A DNA stretch of 30,351 nucleotides from Byssochlamys sp. IMV 00236. Lineage: Eukaryota; Ascomycota; Eurotiomycetes; Eurotiales; Thermoascaceae. The notes beneath the pieces were generated by a model that worked only from the letters and a program-made list of their open reading frames with translations, ran no database searches and was not told where the DNA came from. The position numbers and the translations under genes are program-made. The stretch is from positions 1 through 30,351 of the forward strand of contig MSJH02000585.1 of NCBI GenBank assembly GCA_001931875.2, given 5' to 3'. Below, in pieces: positions 20,599 through 30,351 of this stretch (the first letter of the stretch is position 1; each line of letters opens with the position of its first letter).

Positions 20599-21412
20599 AT
20601 AAAGCTTATGTTCCTTGATAAAGATAATCAATTTTTAGATAGTCAGCTTATCTTACTTTTTAAAGAATTAAGTCTTGCTTGATTTAACAATATGCATTAA
20701 AAGCGTTTTTATTTAAAGATATTTCATAAATTATGCTTGAAGCCTCGTTTGGTTTCAAAGCAATAAGCTTTTACTAACAGGAATAACCACGAGAAGGTAG
20801 AGACTGTCTATTCCCAACCCCAGATCCCAAGATGCTGATGCTTTTCACCATCATATTTCTAATCCGAGAAACCCAGTAGAGGCAACTTCTGCAACTAGCC
20901 GTATGATAGCTTTATACTAGAGAAGTCAGCACCAGATACTTTTCCTAATATCTTTCTAATCCGAGAAGCCCTGTAGAGGCAACGTCTGCAACTAGCCGGA
21001 CAGTAAAAAAAGTCCCTCAGACCCCTAGGCGCTAACAATCCCATCATCATATTTCTAATCCGAGAAACCCAGTGGGCAACGTCTGCAACTAGCCGTATAA
21101 TGACACAAGTATTAAAGATACAGCATTTAAAAAGAAAAAGGTGAAAAAGAATTTTTTGGGAGGAAATCTTAATATAGGGTAGATTTCCAAAAGGTATGGT
21201 AGCCCAAAAAAGCTCGCACTTTAAGAAGTGTTTAAAATTGAAAGATAGCCACTTAGATACACACTATTGACATTACGTGTACTGGAGTGTAGTAAAAAAT
21301 TTTTTTCTTTTATTATATTGGGATAAACTATAGGATGATGTTGAAAGCAAGAGTTACAATAGACCACGAAAGAGATAAAAAAAAAAACTAACAAAACGTT
21401 GTAGATTTACAA
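20599..21412. other. Gene-free stretch with repeats
   Basis: No supported gene. The middle carries the three-copy repeat described separately (20853-21098). At 21162-21188 an 8-bp stem (GGAAATCT / AGATTTCC) forms a small hairpin. T and A runs near 21297 and 21379 flank the Mutator-like fragment. Confidence 0.5.
20853..21098 (+). repeat. Three regularly spaced 48-bp direct repeats
   Basis: The block TTTCTAATCCGAGAA ... GGCAAC ... TCTGCAACTAGCCG starts at 20856, 20953 and 21052, so the periods are 97 and 99 bp. The copies differ at a few bases, and copy 3 lacks three bases (AGA) in the middle. Each copy is about 48 bp and the spacers are about 50 bp and unlike each other. It resembles a repeat-spacer layout but is a fungal nuclear sequence; a degraded minisatellite, or a subterminal repeat of a mobile element, is more likely than anything CRISPR-related. 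Confidence 0.75.
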
Positions 21413-21905
21413 TCATCGTCGTTGAGTCGAAAAATTTTGATTATGACGACTTTGGTTGTTTCTATTTCTATTAATGGCATCCATAATCATGCTGGCACCT
21501 TGTTCAACTTGCGCAAGCTCATCATCCTTTAACAAATGTGGTTCTTCTTTGTATGCACGGTGTGTTGCCAACAAATTAGCCAACTTATTTGTCAAATTGT
21601 CGACTTCTTGGTAATCAGTAGCAGGTGATCCTTATTCCTCGGTGGTGTTTGTTTCCTGATCAATTTCAGCTGGAATTAGCTCAGTAAAAGAAACTATATT
21701 ATTGTGTTAATTAGTAGACTACTCCTCGTACTTGCATCTTACTTACCTTGGTAAGGTTGAAGAGTGTTTTTGAAACGGTGAAGAAGGTACATATGCTTAT
21801 ATGCAATTCTATTGTATTCAAAGTCTCTGCATGTACATTTGACCATTTCATTGTTACTAACCTCAACTTGATAGACATTGTCATTGTTGCTGAAGGATTG
21901 TACGG
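21413..21905 (-). pseudogene. Mutator-like transposase C-terminal fragment with SWIM finger
   Basis: On the minus strand, two blocks joined over a 53-nt intron (21746-21694) give a SWIM-type zinc finger followed by a charged tail. The finger reads VKCTCRDFEYNRIAYKHMYL: the CxC and His are present, but the expected third Cys before K-H is Tyr. A TAA (21634-21632) interrupts the tail after TNTTEE, and the frame then runs on to 21413 with a QSRHNQNFSTQRR end. SWIM fingers follow the catalytic domain in Mutator-like transposases. The catalytic part is absent here: upstream, the frame merges into the tyrosine-recombinase end of the DIRS-like relic near 21900. The substituted Cys and the stop mark it as dead. 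Confidence 0.6.
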
Positions 21906-24470
21906 TGTCTCTGTTGGGTTTCTCTTGGGATTCTCTGAAAAACACCAATTTGCCCAGTTTTTCCAATAGCGATTGTAGGCGTCGTTGGTTGACTTGCGGA
22001 TAGCTTGAGCTAGAAACTTTGATGCAGCTTCATCCATCTATTCTTTCTCTTGGTACATCCGGATAACCGCCATGCGGTTACTGAGAAATTCTTCTTCAAG
22101 TTGAAGACTAGAGGTTCCGTCTTGTTGCGCTTCAACACCATCGGCCACCAAGATTGTGTTGGCCATGTTGGAGTCACCATCACACAATCTTGCACTCGAT
22201 CTTGATTGATTTTCTTCAACACCTGCGGTATGAGCTTCTAAGGTGGGTGTATGAAGAGATCCCTTCCTGGGCCATGTTTGCTGGAAAGCGTCTGTTCTCT
22301 CTGCTCTGGGATCGATCTTCCATGACCAGCACCGTTTCAACTTCTTGTTGGTGTCGTCGGCAAATGCATCTATCTTGACACTGACATTCCATTCCTGTGC
22401 AATTTGTTTGACAACCCAATGTGGTAAGCTGTAATTGTGAAATAACTGAGACATTCGGCTGAGAGCATCTGCCTCTGTATTCATCACTCCTGGGATGTGC
22501 TGGTAAATTACTGTCAGGCTGTGCTGATTGCATATATCTTGTATCTCTAGAACAATCAGCTGCAGTGTGGAGGAAGCGGTTCCACCCGCCTTCGCAGCGT
22601 ACTTGAGAGCTGTACGGTTGTCGGAATATATGTGAATCGTTTGATCTCAGAATCTTTGTGCATGAGCTTGTAACGCAAACCGAATTGTCATAAGTTCTCT
22701 CACGTTTATTGACAGCTGCTTCTCGTTTTTGTTCCAAAACCCATATCTCTTGACTATGTCGCTGGCATCTATATGAATCGTCACCGCAGGCGGAACAGGG
22801 AGCCGTGCCATGATCGGAAGTCTATTCTTGAATGGGCTCTCTGTGTTAGCCATCAACGAAGTTCTTCGTGAGCATGATTGGATAGAGGACATAGTTGCTC
22901 TTATCGAGCTTGTTTTCCCATCAAGTTCCTTGCCAAATTTCGCTGGATAAATCGCATGTGAATCAGCGCTTCGCCTACTGCTGGCAGCAGTGCTGTCATC
23001 TTGTCCAATAAGGCAGTTATCCATCGGCAAGTCTTGGTTGTTTTCAACACTTGCTTGATGCGTAAATATATGGCCTCCAGTTTCTTCTTCGGTGCAGCGA
23101 TCTTCATCGTCTTTGTATTGAATAAGAAACCGAGAAACTCTTGACAATGTGCCGGTTGGAGTTTGCTCTTCTTATAGTTGATGATGAAACCCAAGTGCTG
23201 AAGATGTGATATGACTATCTTGACATTTGTTTCCATCTCCTCCTTCGTCTTGGCTAAGAGGCAGACGTCGTCTAAGTAGTATACCAGGCGTATTCTCCGT
23301 TTCCGTAGAGGTTCCAAGGTGAATCTCATTAACTTGGAGAATATCCTGGGAGCGACACTGAACCCAAACGGGAGTGATTTGTATTGGTTTACCACTCCTT
23401 CGTGCTTGAATGACAGATATGTCTCGACTCCATACTGATCGAGGCTACTGTATACGCATCCTTGAAGTCGATCTTGGTTATATAATCGTCTGTCTCTATG
23501 ATTTCTCGAAGTGCTGGCACTCCCTCACCTTGAAGTGCTGACACTGAATGAATGCGTTGATTCGTTTGCAATCCAAGATAGCTCTTACCTTGTCTTTCTC
23601 CTGGATCGTAAACAAATTGGATAGGAACCGATCGTCTTGGGAAGGATATCTCTCGATCACCCCTGATTCTAAAAACTTGCGTACCGCTTCGTGAACATGT
23701 TTCTTCTCCATCTCGGAAGCTTGAAAGCTTCTTGCTGCCCATGGGATCGGCTTGGACGACCACTGAACCTTGTAGCCTTGTTCGATTACCGAAATTAGCC
23801 ACTTGTGGGATGTTGATGATTTCCAAGCTGAGATGAAGTGCTGAAGGCGGCCATCCGGTGGGATGCCATCCTCCGAAATCACATAGTGGCTGTCGTTCGC
23901 TGAGGTGGAGCTCAGTTGGCAAGCCACTTGTGGTGGAGTTTTCAGCTGAATTACTGCTGTTGGTTGAGGCTCTGGCCTTGTTGCGATGTTGGATTTTGTT
24001 TGGGCTTCCCACCCCAGGTAAAATTCTTTCGACCACGTCCTCTGCTGAATCCTCCCATGTATTGGCCTTGACCCTTGTTTCTAAATTGTCGATTTCTATG
24101 TCTTGTGTTGTTGGCAATGGCTTCTTCATATCGGGCTTGCTGAATTCTGTCGATATCTTCTTGTGAAAAAACAAAGTCCTTGTCGTCTTCGTCTTCTTCG
24201 TCCAGATATCTGCTGAACCCGGGAGTTTGAGTGATCTTGCAGTAAGTTCTTTTGCTTCATTGTCAATCGATTTGCCGGCAGCAAAGGCATAGATGGTCAA
24301 ACGCCTGACCTTTTCCAGTACCTGTTCGAGGAGTTCGCTGTCGTTGTCTCCTCCACCTCATTCAACAACGAATTTGATTTCTTTAAATACTTCGGTTGCT
24401 CCCCTTGCTGCAACCCTAAGTCTCCATCTTTGAACCTCCTCATGGCCATCGTCATCCGTAACGCTAAGCA
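21890..24470 (-). pseudogene. DIRS-like retroelement relic (gag, RT, RNase H, tyrosine recombinase start)
   Basis: The element reads on the minus strand, broken by at least four frameshifts and a TGA at 22649-22647. In order: a gag-like region (about 24460-23930; LTIYAFAAGKSIDNEAKE), FISAWKSSTSHKWL, the reverse transcriptase (TKIDFKDAY near 23470, QYKSLPFGFSVAPRIFSKLM, catalytic YYLDD at about 23280), RNase H (VTIHIDASD, IHIYSDNRTALKYA, EADALSR), a VSVKIDAFADD block and DAFQQTW typical of DIRS elements, and the opening of a tyrosine recombinase (STNDAYNRYWKNWANWC, about 21990-21940). The catalytic Arg-His-Arg-Tyr of the recombinase is missing. DIRS elements use a recombinase in place of a DDE integrase. 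No terminal repeats could be identified. The copy is inactive. Confidence 0.8.
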
Positions 24471-24627
24471 CAACAAAAAGCAAATTCACAAGCGTGTCCC
24501 TCCATCCACAATGGCTCTCCCATCATTTGAGTCGCCCATCCGCATCAACGAAGAACAAAAGCGGTTCTTACTTAAAATGTCGAATCCCCGTGTGAAATGC
24601 GCTGCCAGAAAACTCAATTTTGAATAA
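24430..24627 (+). other. Open frame of uncertain status
   Basis: A plus-strand frame, open from well upstream, ends at 24627 with KCAARKLNFE. Its 3' half (24480-24627) lies beyond the recognisable antisense gag sequence of the DIRS relic and reads plausibly (MALPSFESPIRINEEQKRF), so it could be the end of an older host gene cut by the element. It could equally be a chance frame. No family is recognised. Confidence 0.2.
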
Positions 24628-25235
24628 TGATGTGATCAGTGTCTCTCCCCTACACACATATACTTCTTTTTCTACAATAATGCACATCTTCCTATTCATA
24701 TATTCCTTTCCTTTTCACTTTTTTGTTTACAATCTTCATGTAGTACAGCGGTATTAGACCCTCACTTTTTTTCTTCTGTACTCTCGTCGAGTACTGTTGT
24801 CGACGGTTTTAGTTAATAAAAGCAAAACACTTGCATTTATTGTCAATTGGGATATGGGGGTTAATGTACTACTTGTATGCCTATTTTTTTTTTCCGCGAC
24901 GCGCGCTTCAATTTCTTATCGAGTAGTGTGTCATTTCTCTATAAACTTTGACAAAATCTATCGTGATTTAACCGAAGGTTTAGCAGATTTATTTGGAACA
25001 TACATGCGATCACTTTGTGTAATATAACAGATTTGACTTCGTACGTCGCCAAGTGGCTTCTTAAAAAAAAAAGAGAGAGAGAGAGGATGGTCAATCAGAG
25101 ATGGCGGCAAAGGAATGGCAGCAAGAATGGCAGTGTCATCAAAGTGAATTGATGCCACCTTTTTTTTTTTCATACTTCCCATAATATTTTTTATTCTGAC
25201 ACCATTGCTCTTGTTTCCACTGAGTGGTAGTTTCT
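24628..25235. other. Gene-free stretch between two mobile-element relics
   Basis: Pyrimidine-rich then mixed sequence. It has a small hairpin (GTACTC 24778-24783 / GAGTAC 24789-24794) and a poly-A plus (GA)n tract at about 25062-25086. The second half should hold the 3' end of the transposase element, but I could not match terminal inverted repeats. Confidence 0.4.
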
Positions 25236-26540
25236 TCAGAGTGGTTGGCTGTTACGGCGTTTATCCAAACATTTATGTGAATGCTTGGCAATGCCTTGAA
25301 AATCACTTAGCCTCAAGCTATTAGAGGCTTCACTGATCCGGATCATCAACGTTTCCTTCTCGAGAAACCTGTGGCGTTTCACTCTACTTTTGAACACTGA
25401 CCAGAATTGCTCAATTGGATTGAGCTCGGGAGAATAGGAAGGTAAGTAAATACAGTGGTAACCGCGAGATTCTACGTACTTGGCTATGTCCTCGGATGTA
25501 TGGATAGGAGCATTATCCATCACGAGGTAGTGGCCTTTCATGTGTGGGTAACAGTCCATTTCATCCATTGTAGCTTTAAGAAAGCTGATATAGTGTCCTA
25601 CAACAGTTCCTTTGCTCGTATATTCAACACCATCTCCCCGCTTTCTCTTTCTACTGGATGGAGGCTGAGGAAGTCTAAGGCAGTATTTAATCAGACCTTC
25701 AGTAGAAATTGCGCCTAGAATGGCTGTTGTTGTTGCTCGTATTTTGGGAACTGTGGCCACTGCCGGTGTACCTTTCTTTGACCATGCCATATTACGTTTC
25801 AGGTTAATATGGAAAGCAGATTCGTCAAGAAAGACACAGTTTCTCATAAAATCCATGTCTGTTTTTTCCTATTTACGAACCCAATCCAAGCGCTCTTGAA
25901 TCTTTTCTTCACTGTTCCGGTCTATAGGCTGAAGCCGAGCTTTTTTAAGGAACAAATTGCAACGTTCTTTTACAAAATCAAATAAAGTAGTTTTGGATAC
26001 TTTTAATTCTGTGAATATCTGTTTTAACTTCTTCATTATGTCGTCTAGAACGACTGAAGGGTTCTCATGAATGCACTCGAGAATAGCGCTTTTGTGTTTC
26101 TCATGGAAAATACGTGGACGACCAGTCTTTCTCCTTTTCTCAAAAATACTGTCAGGATCCTTTTCGTACTGCACAGCCCATTTTTGTGCAGTGCGAATGT
26201 GAATCCCAAGCTGTTTTGCAGCAGCGGCCGCACTCAAACATTTCTCAAACAACAACTTGAAGAACCTCATCTTGTCCTGATCTGAATAGCGAGTGTAATT
26301 ACGCTTCCCTGATGTTTCCCTCATAATAACATCTCTATTAGACTTTGCCTCCTTTTCTACTTGCATTGTCTCTATTCTTTTCTCGCTCTCCAGGGGTAGC
26401 TGAGCTAAATATTATGTATGAGAGCTCAGCGTTTCAAGACGAAACTGCTCCTCATCAACAATATAATCCATTGGTTCAGGTCGGTCATACTCGTCGACAA
26501 CAGAACCTTTTCCATTTTCAAACAAGGATTGAAAGTTCAT
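25236..26540 (-). pseudogene. Tc1/mariner-like DD34E transposase with two in-frame stops
   Basis: One reading frame runs on the minus strand from ATG 26540 to the stop at 25236 (about 434 codons), interrupted only by TAA at 26414-26412 and TAG at 25871-25869. The N-terminal half has helix-turn-helix features (AAAAAKQLGIHIRTAQKWA, then the GRPR hinge). The catalytic half has VFLDES, LVMDNAPIH and LNPIEQFW; 34 residues separate the second Asp from the Glu, so it is DD34E, with all three acidic residues intact. The TAG falls in WVRK*EKTDMDF, a spot where related proteins often have Trp, so one base change could explain it. No frameshift is seen, so the copy is younger than the relic at 735-1236. 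Translation from the ATG at 26366 would give an isolated DNA-binding half. Confidence 0.78.
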
Positions 26541-26680
26541 TATCTGGTAACTTCTGATGTAATTGTGAAAGAGAAGTAAAACAAGGACAAACACTTGGTG
26601 CGCTCTTACATATCCAAAAATGCCAAGGCTCGTCCTACAAACTATTCTTAGCAGCAGAGCATCTGATTTGTCAGCCAAAA

Positions 26681-26805
26681 CGAATTTACATTTCGTATAA
26701 TACGAATTTTATTCTTGCCATTAGGCGAATTGATTTTCACTCAAGGCGAATTTATTTTTCGTGTAACCTGAATTTGTTCTCGCCATTGGGCGAATTTACT
26801 TCCCG
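26681..26805 (+). repeat. GAATTTA-type degenerate tandem repeat, copy 2
   Basis: About six units of 21-23 bp begin CGAATTT or similar (26681, near 26703, 26726, 26747, near 26770, 26791). A two- or three-unit higher order is visible: CGAATTTACATTTCGTATAA ... TTCTTGCCATTAGG pairs with CGAATTTATTTTTCGTGTAA ... TTCTCGCCATTGGG 66 bp later. The array lies between the transposase relic and the Mex67 gene, ending about 120 bp before that start codon. Confidence 0.65.
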
Positions 26806-26927
26806 AAAAGAGTGTATGCCCTTTGTTGCTTCAAAACTATCTGCAGCAACAAATTTAAGCTCAGTAAGCAGTGTCTATATTTTAAAATTTTTTTTCTTTC
26901 TTTTTGTTTTTGATCGATCTATAGACA

Positions 26928-28879
26928 ATGTCAGAATCAAAGGGATTATTTGCCATGTTTGGTGCTGCTATTCCTGCAGCTACTCTAGAAAAGAAAGAGG
27001 ATGATAAATGGCAGACTGCGACCAACAAAAAGTCGTCAAGAGGACTTGCGTTAAAGGCGAAAGCAGCAGGAAAGACTGTAACTGTTACAGAAAATAAAAA
27101 GAAGATTCTTGATGAAGGAGAAGACATTGATATGGGAGGAATGGGGAAAAAGAAGAAGAATAGAAAACGATTGTAAGCACATCTCGACTTAAAAAGTATC
27201 AGTTGATAAACTTGTTTATATTCTAGTAATCCATATGGTCGACCAAAACCAGCTGAAAAGAAAATGGAAGCAACTCCAGCAGAGAGAATAGATTTGCTGG
27301 TAAGTTGTTTATCTTGAAACTGATCAAAGCTTAGGTACTTAACCCATTGTTAGATCACAGGATTTGAACCAGGAACAGAAGCAGGCATCATACCGTTTCT
27401 AGTACAAAAATCCAAGAAGCAGTGGCAAGCCGTAGACGCACAAATCAATCAGGGACAAATGCTTTTGACTGTCAGCGACCCAGTCATTGCAAGAATTTTG
27501 ATTCGTTTAGATGGTTACATCTTTGGTACACAACAATTGCAGATTCGTCTGTTTGATCCCAATTCACCACTGGCAGCCGCCTTACAGCCTTCTAGTCCTG
27601 AAAATGGCAAATTGACAACAATTGATATTTTAAGAAACTTTTTAAAAAGTCGATGGAATGTTGAAACAAAGTACTTGAATTTGGATGATATGGCCTCCGA
27701 TCCTATCTTGAAGAAATCAGCTATTCGTCCACCTGGTGCACCAGGCTCCAATGCGATTGTTGGCCCAGCCATGATGAAGCTTGCTGGTGAAATGTTTCAA
27801 GATATTCTTTCTATTTCCTTTGCTCGCAACCATTTAAAAAACGTACAACAGATATCAACGTTAGCACAATATCTACCAAATATTCAAAATATATCACTTT
27901 CAGATAACCTCATCAAGGAATACGAAGGCTTGGAAGCAATTAGTGGAACAGGCAAATTAAAGAACCTCAGAGAACTTTATCTAGTGGGAAACCCTCTTCG
28001 TGAATCAGAGTTCAAGCAGCGTAACAGTGATAGAGCATACATCAGAAATATAGTCAAAAGATTTCCTACCTTGGTCCTCTTAGACGGTATGCCTATCCAT
28101 CTGACAGAGGAAGAAGCAGCTGCGGTACACAAAACTGGACGTGTGTTGCCATTAGACAATCAGCCAAACTTTTTTGACAACGAAATAACACGCTCTATTA
28201 CTGTTGACTTTTTATGTAAATTCTTTCAAGCCTTTGATCAAGATAGACCAACACTGTCCATTCTTTACGACGCTGACTCTGTATTCTCAATCACAACTAA
28301 TGTCAAGCTTCGTTCACAGCAGAAATTAAAGAGAAAGGATAAGAAAAAGCTGATGGATGACGAAGAAATGTTGAATTGGACATCGATAAGTAGAAATCTT
28401 ATGGGAAAATCTAAAAGTATGAGATATAATAATAAAGCATATGCAGACGACTTATTCTCTTATAGGACAAGAAGGCAAAGGGCTTTTAATTGGCCCGGAA
28501 GCTATTGGAAGTACCTTTTGCAGGTTACCAAAGACGATACACGATTTACAAAAGACAGAAGATTTTATATTAGATGCTCATCAATCACCCGCAGGACTAG
28601 TCATTTGCTTACATGGTGAATTTAAAGAAGAGGAATCTTCACCTCCTTACTCGTACGATCGTACTTTTCTTCTTCGTCCTGCAGCACCTACATCACCGTA
28701 AGTACTCTTGCTTTTATTATACACATATCGCTAATGAATGGTAATATAGGGCTACGGCTGCTGGCTGGCCATATACAATCATGAGCGACATGTTATGTGT
28801 TCGTGATTATATTGGCAATCAAGGCTTCAAACCTCAAGCACCAGTGCCTACAAGCATATTTGCATCATATCCTGTTTAA
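26928..28879 (+). CDS. MEX67: mRNA export receptor Mex67/NXF1 (TAP), without visible TAP-C domain
   Basis: Five exons (26928-27172, 27227-27299, 27354-28416, 28466-28697, 28750-28879; introns 49-54 nt) give 580 aa. A basic N-terminus ends in a GKKKKNRKRF RNA-binding patch. An RRM-like fold (ITGFEPGTEAG on) is next, then leucine-rich repeats (NIQNISLSDNLI, LKNLRELYLVGNPL), then an NTF2-like domain (ITRSITVDFLCKFFQAFDQD, LLIGPEAIGSTFCRLPKT, LVICLHGEF, RTFLLRPA, YTIMSDMLCVRDY). It carries mRNPs through the pore with Mtr2/NXT1, which binds the NTF2 domain. The fourth intron (28417-28465) was chosen because it restores the NTF2 frame. The protein stops about 22 residues after the NTF2 domain, so the UBA-like TAP-C domain that binds FG nucleoporins is absent. 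The next gene ends only 100 bp away, which leaves no room for it. Confidence 0.88.
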
Positions 28880-28978
28880 TAAACACACATTTATTTGGCT
28901 CATAAGAATGAGGATGGCATTATACCATATTTACAATAAGAAAAGCATGTTTATACTCTTATATGAATACAAAACAAC

Positions 28979-30106
28979 CTATTTCAAATTATTTATTAAG
29001 GAACTAATATCATGTGGTCCCTGTTGATAGCTGTTTTGAAATATGTTTAAACTATCCATTGAGCCATGTAAAGGGGACTGTACGTAGCTACTTAGTCCCA
29101 TCGAATCACGCTCGTTGGTGTGGAGAGGGTGTACTGGATTTAGTAACTGTCCTAGGTTTGGTCTTTCGTTACTATTGTTATTAGTTGTATTGTCTATTAA
29201 TGCTTGTTGGTCATATACATTGTTATGGTTGCTACTGATGCTACTGTTACTACTATTGCTATTACTACTACCGTTGGTAGTATTTATAGCAGTATTCATT
29301 TGAATAATTGGGTTGTCATGATGACCATCATAACTACGAATATTAAAGGATGAGACTGAATAATGCCGTTGATGATAGGGCTGGCGATGCTGGGGAAGCA
29401 TCGGGGTGCTAGGAGACGAGGTGATATGAGATCCAATCGACATGCTACGGTAAGGTTGATGGTCAAAGGTAGGTTCGACAAAGGGAGGGATTCTGAAATT
29501 TTGCTTGACGAGCAACTCTGGTGAGATCTCTAAGCTTGCGAGTTCAGGTACGGAAGAGGGTGAGCGTAGTCTATCCTCAAGTACTTCTTGTGGGTTATAA
29601 TATGATATTAGATGTTGTGCTACGCCATTGATTGTAATGGACATTGTCTTCTTGATCAGCCCATCCTCTTTAAACTTGTATGAATCTGAGAGTGATCCCA
29701 CCAGTTGTCTTTCCTTGTGTTTATCAATGATGGATCCATCCACACTAAAGCTTCTTCCTCCGTTCGAAGAGCCTGAGAGTCTTTTATCACCTGGTATCTT
29801 TTTGTCTAATTCACGGTAAATAAGAAAGTTTCCTAGTATACGTGAAGGAGACCAAACACGACCATCTGTCCAACGTTTGATACCTATGGTCAACTATCAG
29901 TCGTGGGGACTTTATAACGTTCTATGGTTGTTACCGGATTCTCGCTCATCAAACACAAATATAGAGCCAGATCGAATCATATTTCGTTCCTTTTCTTGTA
30001 ACCTTCTACATATTCTTGGAAGTAAACCACGTCGACATCCTTCGAATATCAGCAGTACGTCTTGTGTTGTTTCAATATAACCGTGAAAAGTCTCAGTAAC
30101 CAGCAT
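28979..30106 (-). CDS. Gti1/Pac2 (WOPR-domain) transcriptional regulator
   Basis: Two exons (30106-29935 and 29883-28979; 51-nt intron, phase 1) give 358 aa. Residues 1 to about 95 contain the WOPR DNA-binding fold: TFHGYIETTQDVLLIFEGCR, RSGSIFVFDERESGIKRWTD and GRVWSPSRILGNFLIYRELD, with the intron falling just before IKRWTDGR. A second conserved WOPR block is visible around 110-160 (DGLIKKTMSITINGVAQHLI, with the ISYYNPQEV end). The rest is low-complexity, rich in Ser, Asn, His, Gln and Pro, with runs of Asn/Ser near 230-270. Family members (Wor1, Ryp1, Gti1, Pac2) switch morphology, conidiation or nutrient responses. Which of these applies here cannot be told. It converges on Mex67, with about 100 bp between stops. 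Confidence 0.87.
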
Positions 30107-30351
30107 CTCTTATATAATGCCACGTAATTCAAATGAGCTGCTTTTTAATCAACACGTAACGTAGATTGGTAAGCTAAACGAAACAAAAAAGAGGCGAGGG
30201 GCTAAAAGCGAAAGAAAAGTGTGAAAAGCGGGGGCGTCTGGTAACACAGATACTATCTCGAATATGGTATGAATGTTTAACCGCTACTTACACTCGTCTT
30301 CTTTTTTTCTTTATGCTTTTTTTTTTTTTTTTTTCTTCTTTTATCAAGTTC
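30107..30351. promoter_or_regulatory. Upstream region of the WOPR regulator
   Basis: The 245 bp to the window edge include CTCTTATATAATGCC just above the start (TATA-like on the opposite strand) and a long T/C tract (30300-30343), which on the minus strand is an A/G-rich tract. Poly(dA:dT) tracts are common nucleosome-free promoter elements in fungi. Confidence 0.35.

Noticed and set aside
20853..21098. CRISPR array
   Set aside because: Only three repeats, longer than usual, with uneven conservation, no cas genes, and in an intron-containing fungal genome.
28417..28619. Frameshift disabling the Mex67 gene
   Set aside because: A 49-nt intron with GTATGA donor and TATAG acceptor restores the NTF2-like frame exactly.
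29115..29303. A Leu-rich plus-strand frame over the WOPR gene
   Set aside because: It is the antisense of the Asn/Ser low-complexity tract in the WOPR protein.

Overview
This is nuclear DNA from a filamentous fungus, most likely a member of the Mucorales (Mucoromycota). The reasons are AT-rich DNA, many 45-75 nt GT-AG introns, fungal families (a motor-domain chitin synthase, Gti1/Pac2 and Zn2Cys6 regulators), and relics of DIRS-like, Mutator-like and Tc1/mariner-like elements beside an uncharacterised protein family that I recognise as expanded in Mucorales genomes. Family names come from recognising motifs by eye; no search was run. Splice sites were chosen by reading frame and family fit.

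Layout. (1) 1-3.4 kb is an accessory island: an OTU-containing Mutator-like relic, a decayed DDE transposase, two partial members of the expanded family on opposite strands, and a nest of direct and inverted repeats between them. (2) 3.7-4.9 kb is an orphan C-terminal piece of a Doa10/Ssm4-type ubiquitin ligase, followed by 1.4 kb without genes that contains a second decayed copy of its 3' end. (3) 6.4-18.3 kb is a compact core block: a small secreted double-psi beta-barrel protein, a class V (myosin-motor) chitin synthase, a Zn2Cys6 regulator, an SLC25A46/Ugo1-like carrier, the proteasome ATPase Rpt4 and the complex I subunit NDUFA8. (4) 18.4-26.8 kb is a second accessory island: a broken member of the expanded family, three evenly spaced repeats, a SWIM-domain fragment of a Mutator-like element joined to a DIRS-like retroelement relic, and a DD34E transposase with two stop codons. 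(5) 26.9-30.1 kb returns to core genes: the mRNA export receptor Mex67/NXF1, apparently without its C-terminal UBA-like domain, and a Gti1/Pac2 (WOPR) regulator.

The core genes do not form one pathway. They cover wall synthesis and modification, transcription, mRNA export, protein turnover and mitochondrial function. Spacing is tight: two genes meet tail to tail with 5 bp between stop codons, and another pair shares a 107-bp divergent promoter. The most original material is the uncharacterised family, present as three diverged fragments with a shared acidic core, and the repeat structures around them.
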